From the NCBI GenBank assembly GCA_030149285.1, contig JASBRU010000003.1, positions 64,001 through 128,000 of the forward strand: a stretch of 64,000 bases of DNA, written 5' to 3'. Below, piece after piece: positions 33,951-41,648 of this stretch. A program made the position numbers and the translations under genes. The notes beneath the pieces were generated by a model. The model was not told where the DNA came from, ran no database searches, and saw only the letters and a program-made list of their open reading frames with translations. Numbering within the stretch: position 1 is the first letter of the stretch; each line of letters opens with the position of its first letter. Source of the DNA: Flavobacteriales bacterium (GTDB lineage: Bacteria; Bacteroidota; Bacteroidia; Flavobacteriales; JASBRU01).

Positions 33951-36902
33951 ATGCATAGGGTTTTTATATACGGATTTCTGTTTTTGCTACTAAGTAGCTT
34001 TTTTTACCCACAACAAACTATATTTATTGAAGAGGGTAAAACACCTATACCACAGGCTTCGGCAGACAAAGTATGGGTAGATAGTGTAATGAATACCCTG
34101 AGTATTGAAGAGCAGATTGGGCAATTGATAATGGTTGCTGCTTACTCTAATAAAGGTGCTGCTCACGTTAAAGAAATTGAAGCTTTAGTTAAAGACCAGA
34201 AGATAGGCGGACTTATTTTTTTTCAGGGAGGCCCTGTAAGGCAAGCAAACCTTACAAATAAGTATCAGGGGTTGGCAGATATACCTTTGATGATTGCAAT
34301 GGATGCAGAGTGGGGATTAGACATGCGCTTAGATAGTACTTTTCGTTTCCCATGGATGATGACACAAGGGGCTGTTCAGAATGACTCTTTAGTATACCAA
34401 ATGGGAGCAGAACTAGCTATGCATTGCAGAAGACTTGGGGTTCATATCAATTTTGCCCCGGTTGTAGATATCAATACCAACCCAAAAAACCCAATTATCA
34501 ATAGTCGGTCATTTGGTGAAAACAAAAAGGAAGTTACTCGAAGAGGGGTAGCTTATATGAATGGATTACAAGATAACAAAGTATTGGCCTGTGCAAAGCA
34601 TTTTCCCGGGCATGGCGATACAGATAGCGATTCCCATAAAACATTACCTCAACTTAACCATAATAGAAAAAGGTTGGATGACATAGAGTTATATCCATTT
34701 AGAGAGTTGATGGATAAAGGATTGGGAAGTGTAATGGTAGCTCATTTAGATATTCCGGAATTAGAAAAAGCTGCAAATACACCATCTTCTTTGTCATATA
34801 CAGTAATACATGATTTATTACAAGAAGAAATAGGTTTTGAAGGACTAATTTTTACCGATGCTTTAAACATGAGCGGGGTGACAAAAAATAACCTTCCCGG
34901 AGAAATAGAAGTAAAAGCTTTACTAGCAGGCAATGATGTGTTGCTTTTTCCGCAAGATGTGCCTATAGCTTTGAGCAAGGTAAAAGAAGCGGTTGCAAAT
35001 GGAGTTATATCAGACTCTTTGATAAGTTATAAATGCCGTAAAGTATTAAAAACGAAATATTGGTTAGGCTTAAATAATTATCAACCGATTGATAAAGAAA
35101 ATCTAGTAAAGGACTTAAATCCACCTTCTTCTGAATTAGTAAATAGAGCTCTTATTAAAGAGTCTATTACAGTTTTAAAAGACAGAGAAAAGCTATTACC
35201 GGTAAGAAAATTAAATGATTACAGCATTGCAGCTATATCCTTAGGAGATGATGATGGAGCTGCTTTTAGAGAAGCATTGGATTGGTATTCTTTGGTGGAT
35301 AGTTATGTATATGATGAGAAAAAGGTAGACGATATACTTGAAGATTTATCGTTATATGACTTAGTAATTGTAGGGGTACATAAATCTAATAAAAGTCCTT
35401 GGAAAAAGTACAATATCTCTGATGAAACAAAAGACTTTGTGAGAAGACTATCACTGCAAAACCAATTTGTATTAGACATTTTTGCAAACCCTTATTCATT
35501 ATCAGAGTTTAAAGAAGCAGAGTTAGCAGATGCTTTAGTAGTTTCATACCAAAATAGTGAGTTAGCACAGCAAATATCTGCTCAAATGATTTTTGGAGCA
35601 TTTGGATCTGAAGGTAGATTACCTGTTACGGTTTCAGATTTATTTAGGGCAGGGGATGGCATAAATACGCCATCTTTAAATAGGTTTGAGTATACCCAGC
35701 CTGAATCTGTAGGAATTGATGCTAATATGCTAGCAGAAATAGATAAGATAGCATTACAGGCTATAAATGATAAAGCAACACCCGGTTGCCAAATTTTAGT
35801 TGCCAAAAAAGGCGAAATCATTTATAACAAATCATTTGGCTACCATACTTATGATAAAAAGCAAGCTGTAAAGAATACAGACTTGTATGATTTAGCATCC
35901 ATCACCAAAATTGCAGCAACGGTACCCTCATTAATGAAATTGGTAGATGAGGAAAAGTTTGACGTTGATAAAAAACTGGGAGACTACTTACCGGGTGCAA
36001 AAATGACCAACAAAGAGAATATAAATATTAGAGAGTTGTTGGCACATCAAGGCCAATTACAGGCGTGGATACCTTTTTATAAATACACCTTAGATAAAAG
36101 TGGTAAGCCTAGCTCTAAACTTTATAGCAATAAGCGTACAATGCTTTATTCATATAAAGTGGCACCGGATTTATATATCAATCGTTTTTATAGAGATAGT
36201 ATTTTAGACAGGATTTATAAGTCTGAGCTAAGAGATAAGAAAGATTACTTGTATAGCGATTTGGGCTATTATATGCTCCAAGATATTGTTGAATATGAAT
36301 CTGAAACAAAACTGGATAAATTTGTTCAGCAGAACTTTTATGAGCCATTAGGTGCACACAGAATGTTGTATAATCCATTATCAAAGTTTAGCAAAAGAGA
36401 TATTGTTCCAACGGAGAATGATAAGTACTTCAGACATCAATTGATACAAGGCTATGTACATGATCCGGGTGCTGCAATGCTAGGAGGAGTGGCCGGGCAT
36501 GCAGGTGTTTTTGCAAATGCAAACGATTTAGCAAAGTTAATGCAGATGTATATGCAAAAAGGAGAGTATGGTGGTTTAAGGTATATTGATTCGGCTGTAG
36601 TAAATGAGTTTACAAGATGCCAATACTGCGATAATGAAAACCGTAGAGGGATAGGTTTTGATAAACCTCAATTGCAAGAATCGGGGCCTACATGTGGTTG
36701 TGTATCATATTTAAGTTTTGGACACACCGGTTTTACTGGAACAATTTCATGGGTAGACCCAGAGGAAGAAATAGTTTATATATTTTTGTCTAACAGGGTT
36801 TATCCTGATGCAGAAAATAGAAAACTAATTACCGGTAACTACCGTACGCGAATTCAGCAAGTTATTTATGACTCGCTTCATAGTTATCCGAGTAATTTGT
36901 AA
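33951..36902 (+). CDS. Glycoside hydrolase family 3 / class C beta-lactamase-fold fusion
   Basis: A 983-residue exported protein. Signal peptide MHRVFIYGFLFLLLSSFF. Residues ~30-380 are a NagZ-like GH3 beta-N-acetylhexosaminidase with the catalytic dyad loop KHFPGHGDTDSDSH and nucleophile Asp303 (FTDALNMSGV). An alpha/beta sandwich domain follows at ~390-570. Residues ~590-975 are a penicillin-binding/class C beta-lactamase fold with Ser650-x-x-Lys653 (SITK), YSDLGY and GHTGFTG. Together these suggest periplasmic or surface turnover of cell-wall muropeptides, with both a glycosidase and a peptidase/esterase site on one chain. ATG 33951 gives the clean signal peptide. It is followed 14 bases later by the MORN gene. 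Confidence 0.92.
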   Translation: MHRVFIYGFLFLLLSSFFYPQQTIFIEEGKTPIPQASADKVWVDSVMNTLSIEEQIGQLIMVAAYSNKGAAHVKEIEALVKDQKIGGLIFFQGGPVRQANLTNKYQGLADIPLMIAMDAEWGLDMRLDSTFRFPWMMTQGAVQNDSLVYQMGAELAMHCRRLGVHINFAPVVDINTNPKNPIINSRSFGENKKEVTRRGVAYMNGLQDNKVLACAKHFPGHGDTDSDSHKTLPQLNHNRKRLDDIELYPFRELMDKGLGSVMVAHLDIPELEKAANTPSSLSYTVIHDLLQEEIGFEGLIFTDALNMSGVTKNNLPGEIEVKALLAGNDVLLFPQDVPIALSKVKEAVANGVISDSLISYKCRKVLKTKYWLGLNNYQPIDKENLVKDLNPPSSELVNRALIKESITVLKDREKLLPVRKLNDYSIAAISLGDDDGAAFREALDWYSLVDSYVYDEKKVDDILEDLSLYDLVIVGVHKSNKSPWKKYNISDETKDFVRRLSLQNQFVLDIFANPYSLSEFKEAELADALVVSYQNSELAQQISAQMIFGAFGSEGRLPVTVSDLFRAGDGINTPSLNRFEYTQPESVGIDANMLAEIDKIALQAINDKATPGCQILVAKKGEIIYNKSFGYHTYDKKQAVKNTDLYDLASITKIAATVPSLMKLVDEEKFDVDKKLGDYLPGAKMTNKENINIRELLAHQGQLQAWIPFYKYTLDKSGKPSSKLYSNKRTMLYSYKVAPDLYINRFYRDSILDRIYKSELRDKKDYLYSDLGYYMLQDIVEYESETKLDKFVQQNFYEPLGAHRMLYNPLSKFSKRDIVPTENDKYFRHQLIQGYVHDPGAAMLGGVAGHAGVFANANDLAKLMQMYMQKGEYGGLRYIDSAVVNEFTRCQYCDNENRRGIGFDKPQLQESGPTCGCVSYLSFGHTGFTGTISWVDPEEEIVYIFLSNRVYPDAENRKLITGNYRTRIQQVIYDSLHSYPSNL

Positions 36903-36916
36903 AAACAAATAATCTT

Positions 36917-37582
36917 ATGAAACAATTATTGATACTACTGGGTTTAGTATTTGCTTTTAATGCTAGTGGGCAAATTCTTAACTACAAAGATAAGAATGGG
37001 TATAAACAAGGGCCTTGGAAAGCTTTTGACGGAGACGGTAAGATAAAAAGTATTAGTTACTATGTAAATGACACATTACAAGATGTGTATATAGAGCTTG
37101 TAAAAGGTAACTTAAGTAAGCTTTATTATTATAAAGACGGTTTATTGCATGGAGAACAGAAAGAGTATTATGGTCGAGGACAGGTTAAGTCTATAGAAAA
37201 TTATGTTCATGGTAAAAAGCAAGGTTTGTTTTTGCAATATACTGTTACAGGTGAACTTAGAGAGTCTATAAACTATGATAAAGATGTAAAAGATGGTCAT
37301 GCCTTATGGTACTATAGTTCAGGTAAGTTAAGTATAGAATATACTTATGTAAAAGGCAGTATAGAGGGAGAAATGAAGACCTACTATGAAGGAGGAGAAG
37401 TAAAGTCTATTACTACCTATGAAAATAATGTGAGAGAAGGAGTGTACAGAGCTTTTTATGTAAATGGAGACTTAATGGAAGAAGGGATGTATAAAAATGG
37501 TTTGAAAACAGGAAAGTGGACTTCTTATGATGAAGAAGGAAACAAAACTGTAACAAAATATAAAAAGGGAGAGAAAAAGTAA
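36917..37582 (+). CDS. Exported MORN-repeat (YwqK-like) protein
   Basis: A 221-residue protein with signal peptide MKQLLILLGLVFAFNASG and a series of MORN_2-type repeats of ~23 residues (GYKQGPWKAFDGDGKIKSISYY, GLLHGEQKEYYGRGQVKSIENY and so on) that form a beta-meander solenoid. Homologues are often labelled toxin-antitoxin YwqK antitoxin; no toxin partner is present. Role unknown, probably periplasmic protein or membrane contact. Its stop shares one base with the bshA ATG (TAATG). Confidence 0.85.
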   Translation: MKQLLILLGLVFAFNASGQILNYKDKNGYKQGPWKAFDGDGKIKSISYYVNDTLQDVYIELVKGNLSKLYYYKDGLLHGEQKEYYGRGQVKSIENYVHGKKQGLFLQYTVTGELRESINYDKDVKDGHALWYYSSGKLSIEYTYVKGSIEGEMKTYYEGGEVKSITTYENNVREGVYRAFYVNGDLMEEGMYKNGLKTGKWTSYDEEGNKTVTKYKKGEKK

Positions 37583-38709
37583 TGAATATAGGTATAGTAT
37601 GTTATCCAACGTATGGAGGTAGTGGAGTAGTAGCAACAGAGTTGGGTAAGTCCCTTGCAGATAAAGGGCATAAGGTTCATTTTATTACTTACAGTCAACC
37701 AGTTCGTTTAAACATTTTTGAACCCAATATTTATTATCACGAAGTAAGTGTAGCAAGCTATCCTTTATTTGAATATCAGCCATACGAACTAGCATTGTCT
37801 AGTAAAATGGTAGATACTGTAATTAAAGAAAAAATAGACCTACTACATGTGCATTATGCAATACCACATGCCTATGCTGCGCATTCTGCAAAGCTTATTT
37901 TGGCAAGCCAAGGTATTCATATACCTGTAGTAACTACTTTACACGGTACAGATATTACTTTGGTAGGAAAACACCCGTCTTATAAGCCTGCAGTTACCTT
38001 TAGCATTAATGAGTCTGATATCGTAACCTCAGTTTCAGAATCTTTAAAAAAGGATACACTTGAGTTTTTTGATGTAAAAAAAGAAATTCATGTAGTACCT
38101 AACTTTATTGACTTTAGTTTTTATGATTATCAAGAACCTTGCTCAAAGGTATTTGCACCTAATGGCGAGAAGATTGTAACTCATATATCTAACTTTCGCC
38201 CTGTAAAGAGGGTTCAGGATGTAGTAAGTGTTTTTTCTAAGCTATGCGATACGTTAGATGCCAAATTATTAATGATTGGTGATGGACCTGAGCTAGAGAA
38301 TGTAGAGAAAATGGTTGGTGAACTTGGCTTAACAGAAAGAGTATTGTTTTTAGGAAAAACTAAGGATGTAGAGAAGATACTATGTATGTCTGATTTATTT
38401 ATTCTTCCTTCTGAAACAGAAAGCTTTGGTTTAGCAGCGCTTGAAGCAATGGCAGCTAAAACTCCTGTAATATCTACTAATACGGGTGGATTGCCTGAAG
38501 TAAACGTACAAGGTGTAACGGGGTATTTATCTGATGTAGGAGATGTAGAGGATATGGCCAACAAAGCGTCAAGTATATTGCTTGATGAAGGTAAATTGGC
38601 AGAATTTAAGGAGAATGCGTATAAACGTGCTAAAGAGTTTGATATAGAAGCTATTGTTCCTGTTTATGAAGCTTTGTATATAAAAGCTTTGGAAGGGGTG
38701 AAAAATTAG
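37582..38709 (+). CDS. bshA: N-acetyl-alpha-D-glucosaminyl L-malate synthase
   Basis: A 375-residue GT4 enzyme that joins GlcNAc from UDP-GlcNAc to L-malate, the first step of bacillithiol synthesis. The BshA-specific N-terminus is MNIGIVCYPTYGGSGVVA. LHVHYAIPHA and TTLHGTDITLVG follow, and the donor motif is SETESFGLAALEAMA with KTPVISTNTGGLPEV. No bshB or bshC lies in the window. It is coupled to the MORN gene upstream, and its stop overlaps the convergent SUI1-like gene by four bases (TTAG). Confidence 0.95.
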   Translation: MNIGIVCYPTYGGSGVVATELGKSLADKGHKVHFITYSQPVRLNIFEPNIYYHEVSVASYPLFEYQPYELALSSKMVDTVIKEKIDLLHVHYAIPHAYAAHSAKLILASQGIHIPVVTTLHGTDITLVGKHPSYKPAVTFSINESDIVTSVSESLKKDTLEFFDVKKEIHVVPNFIDFSFYDYQEPCSKVFAPNGEKIVTHISNFRPVKRVQDVVSVFSKLCDTLDAKLLMIGDGPELENVEKMVGELGLTERVLFLGKTKDVEKILCMSDLFILPSETESFGLAALEAMAAKTPVISTNTGGLPEVNVQGVTGYLSDVGDVEDMANKASSILLDEGKLAEFKENAYKRAKEFDIEAIVPVYEALYIKALEGVKN

Positions 38710-39050
38710 CCGCCCACTCGTTTTACATTATATCCATCTTTCTGGAGTATCTGCATTACTTTGTCACGTACTTCACCCTGAATCAATATTTCTCCATCTT
38801 TAACGGAGCCCCCGGTACCGCATACAGATTTCAATTTCTTACCCAAGTCTTTCAAATCATCTTCTGAACCTACAAAACCTGCAATTAAAGTTACAGATTT
38901 ACCACCTCTGCCTTTACGGTCTATGAGTACTTTTAACTCTTGTTCGTTTGGACTAAGGGTTTCATCTTCATTTTGCCCATCATCATATTCAAAGTCAGGG
39001 TTAGTAGAATAGATAAAGCCTGAGCCTCCTTTATTCTTCTTTTTACTCAT
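38706..39050 (-). CDS. eIF1/SUI1-like translation factor (YciH type)
   Basis: A 114-residue protein with a disordered, Gly/Lys-rich N-terminus and a SUI1 domain from about residue 45 (VTLIAGFVGSEDDLKDLGKKLKSVCGTGGSV, quoted here only in part: the GTGG loop near 82-85 is the hallmark). Bacterial YciH binds the 30S subunit and is thought to influence start-codon fidelity. Cytosolic. The ATG shares one base with the stop of the DinB gene. Confidence 0.9.
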   Translation of the reverse strand: MSKKKNKGGSGFIYSTNPDFEYDDGQNEDETLSPNEQELKVLIDRKGRGGKSVTLIAGFVGSEDDLKDLGKKLKSVCGTGGSVKDGEILIQGEVRDKVMQILQKDGYNVKRVGG

Positions 39051-39592
39051 TATGGGTTTATTTTTAAAACTCTTAAAAACTCAAACCATGGTCCTACAAA
39101 ATTGGTGTACTGTTTAGCCATTACTCTATTTATTTGAGCAATATGGTTTAAATCGTGTACTACCCAGGTAGCCATTAGTTGTTGTAAGTTTACCTCTCCA
39201 TAACTAGGGTGTATTCCCGTTTTGCTGAAGTCATCAGGTTTTATTTGTTTCTCTTTTATAAGTGCAATATTTTTTCTTCTAGCTTCTTCAAACTCATCTA
39301 ATAAATTACTAAGAGTTTTACCTTTAGAGCTTTCCATTTGAGCATAACGATCAAAAGCTTCAAACTCTTTATTCTCACTATCATTCAAAATAATATTAAC
39401 ACGTGTTATCCAATCTGTTTTCTCACCATGTACCAGGTGACCAACAATATCAAATACAGACCAAGTATTCGGACCTTCATTTTCATGAGTCCAGTCTTCG
39501 CTTAACCCTTCTGTTAATGCACGTATAGCATTGGGAGTACGTTCTATGATTTCTATGGATTTTTCTAAAGAAAAAGTTTTATCCTTGTGCAT
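39050..39592 (-). CDS. DinB-fold metal protein (BstA/YfiT-like)
   Basis: A 180-residue four-helix-bundle protein. The DinB metal triad is visible as His52 (DIVGHLVHGE), His146 and His150 (WVVHDLNHIAQ). DinB-fold proteins include bacillithiol S-transferases (BstA, formerly YfiT) and other thiol-dependent enzymes. Its position head-to-tail against bshA makes a bacillithiol-dependent role attractive, but that is inference. Cytosolic; first gene of a two-gene unit with the SUI1-like factor. Confidence 0.82.
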   Translation of the reverse strand: MHKDKTFSLEKSIEIIERTPNAIRALTEGLSEDWTHENEGPNTWSVFDIVGHLVHGEKTDWITRVNIILNDSENKEFEAFDRYAQMESSKGKTLSNLLDEFEEARRKNIALIKEKQIKPDDFSKTGIHPSYGEVNLQQLMATWVVHDLNHIAQINRVMAKQYTNFVGPWFEFLRVLKINP

Positions 39593-39634
39593 ATTTTCAG
39601 AAAATTTATTTCGGCAAAGTAATTAATATTTCAA

Positions 39635-39642
39635 TACTTTTG
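39635..39642 (+). promoter_or_regulatory. Candidate -7 promoter box (TACTTTTG) for the E1 gene
   Basis: Exact TAnnTTTG, 23 bases before the ATG at 39666, in the 73-base divergent gap with the DinB gene. No TTG at -33. Confidence 0.4.
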
Positions 39643-39665
39643 AAACCGATAATCAAACAATTCTT

Positions 39666-41648
39666 ATGAACATAAACTATAATAGAAAAGGATATACCGA
39701 TGAGCAATTAAAAGAGCTGTACAGAGCACTTTTAAAGCCTAGAATGGTAGAGGAGAAGATGCTTATTTTATTAAGACAAGGACGTATTTCTAAGTGGTTT
39801 TCGGGAATTGGGCAAGAAGCAATTGCTATTGGTGCAACAAAGGTGTTGCACAATGACGAATATATTTTACCAATGCACAGAAACCTAGGTGTATTTACTA
39901 CTAGGGATGTGCCCTTGCAAAAATTATTTGCACAGTTTCAGGGTAAAAAAAGCGGGTTTACAAAGGGTAGAGATCGTTCTTTTCATTTCGGAACACAAGA
40001 TTATAACATTGTAGGAATGATATCTCACTTGGGTCCTCAATTGGGCGTGGCAGATGGTATAGCATTAGCCAATAAGTTGAGGAATGACGAAAAAGTAACT
40101 ATTGTATTTACCGGAGAAGGTGGTACAAGTGAGGGCGATTTTCATGAAGCATTAAATGTTGCAGCGGTATGGGACTTACCTGTAATTTTTGTGATAGAAA
40201 ACAATGGTTATGGTTTATCTACACCCACTAATGAGCAGTATAGAGCAAAAAACTTAGCAGATAGAGGAGCAGGTTACGGGATGGATGCATATACCATAGA
40301 TGGTAACAATGTATTGGAAGTAAATCGTACCATTTCAAAGCTAGCAGATGAAATCAGGAAGAATCCAAGACCGGTTTTATTGGAGTGTGTTACCTTTAGA
40401 ATGCGAGGACATGAAGAAGCATCAGGCACTAAGTATGTACCTAATGAACTAATGGAAGAATGGGGAAAGAAAGACCCTGTTACCAATTTTGAGGAATACT
40501 TACTTGCTGAACGTGTGATTACGGAGGAAGAAATAAAAGCAATTAGAAAAGAATACAAGAAAGAAATTGAAGATAGTTTAGAGCTTGCTTTTGCAGAAGA
40601 AGCAGTTACAGCCGATACTGCTAATGAGGTTAATGATTTATATACTGAGCATACATATACAGAAGTGAAGCCTGAGGGAGATGTGAAGAACATGAGAATG
40701 ATAGATTCTATTTCTTTAGGTCTTAAGCAAAGCATGCAGAAGTATGATAACCTTGTAATAATGGGGCAAGATGTTGCAGAGTATGGTGGTGTATTTAAAA
40801 TTACAGAGGGTTTTATAGATGAATTTGGCAAGGATAGAGTGCGTAACACTCCTATTTGTGAGTCTGCGATAGTAAGTGCGGGCTTAGGTTTATCTATAAA
40901 TGGTTATAAGGCCATTGTAGAAATGCAATTTGCTGATTTTGTGACTAGTGGCTTTAATCCAATTATCAATAACTTGGCTAAGACTCACTATAGATGGGGG
41001 CAAAATGCTGATGTTGTTGTACGTATGCCTACTGGAGCTGGAGTACAGGCAGGTCCATTCCACTCACAGTCAAATGAGGCTTGGTTTACGCATACACCTG
41101 GTTTAAAAGTTGTTTACCCTGCTTTTCCAGCAGATGCAAAAGGTTTATTAGCTTCTTCTATAGAAGACCCTAACCCTGTAATGTTCTTTGAGCATAAGGC
41201 TTTGTATCGTTCAGTTTACGAAGATGTAAATGAGAGCTACTACAATATACCTATAGGTAAAGCTAATTTGGTAAAAGAAGGAGAAGATATATCTATTATT
41301 ACCTATGGATTGGGTGTACATTGGGCATTAGAAGCCTTAGAGAAACATACAGATATCTCTGCAGACTTATTAGATTTAAGATCGCTTTCGCCACTAGATA
41401 CGGAGGCAATTTATACTACAGCTAGAAAAACCGGAAAAATAATTGTGCTACATGAAGATTGTTTATTTGGAGGTATTGGTGCTGATATAGCTGCAATGAT
41501 TGCCGAAAATTGCTTTGAGAGATTAGATGCACCTGTAAAGCGTATTGCCAGCCTAGATACTCCTGTACCTTTTACTAAGAACTTAGAAGATAATTTTTTA
41601 CCAAAAGCTAGGTTTGAAGAGGCTTTACTAGAGTTAATTGCTTATTAA
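39666..41648 (+). CDS. Fused alpha/beta E1 subunit of a 2-oxoacid dehydrogenase
   Basis: A 660-residue thiamine-diphosphate enzyme in which E1-alpha (1-~325) and E1-beta (~340-660) are joined. The TPP/Mg motif is GEGGTSEGDFHEAL through ENNGYGLS in the alpha part. The beta part has GQDVAEYGGVF, NTPICESAIVSAGLGLS and the Pro-rich HTPGLKVVYPAFP. This layout fits branched-chain 2-oxoacid (2-oxoisovalerate) dehydrogenase E1 in Bacteroidota; pyruvate cannot be excluded. The E3 subunit lpdA lies 4 kb away; no E2 acyltransferase is in the window. Its last 15 bases overlap the convergent patatin gene. Confidence 0.92.
   Translation: MNINYNRKGYTDEQLKELYRALLKPRMVEEKMLILLRQGRISKWFSGIGQEAIAIGATKVLHNDEYILPMHRNLGVFTTRDVPLQKLFAQFQGKKSGFTKGRDRSFHFGTQDYNIVGMISHLGPQLGVADGIALANKLRNDEKVTIVFTGEGGTSEGDFHEALNVAAVWDLPVIFVIENNGYGLSTPTNEQYRAKNLADRGAGYGMDAYTIDGNNVLEVNRTISKLADEIRKNPRPVLLECVTFRMRGHEEASGTKYVPNELMEEWGKKDPVTNFEEYLLAERVITEEEIKAIRKEYKKEIEDSLELAFAEEAVTADTANEVNDLYTEHTYTEVKPEGDVKNMRMIDSISLGLKQSMQKYDNLVIMGQDVAEYGGVFKITEGFIDEFGKDRVRNTPICESAIVSAGLGLSINGYKAIVEMQFADFVTSGFNPIINNLAKTHYRWGQNADVVVRMPTGAGVQAGPFHSQSNEAWFTHTPGLKVVYPAFPADAKGLLASSIEDPNPVMFFEHKALYRSVYEDVNESYYNIPIGKANLVKEGEDISIITYGLGVHWALEALEKHTDISADLLDLRSLSPLDTEAIYTTARKTGKIIVLHEDCLFGGIGADIAAMIAENCFERLDAPVKRIASLDTPVPFTKNLEDNFLPKARFEEALLELIAY

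Noticed and set aside
36917-37582. Toxin-antitoxin system at the YwqK-like gene
   Set aside because: MORN repeats with a signal peptide and no toxin gene beside it.
39593-39665. Minus-strand near match TTACTTTG for the DinB gene
   Set aside because: Second base differs from TAnnTTTG and there is no -33 TTG.
40274-40849. 191-codon open frame antisense to the E1 gene
   Set aside because: Ser-rich translation without family pattern, wholly opposite a well-conserved enzyme domain; a shadow frame.
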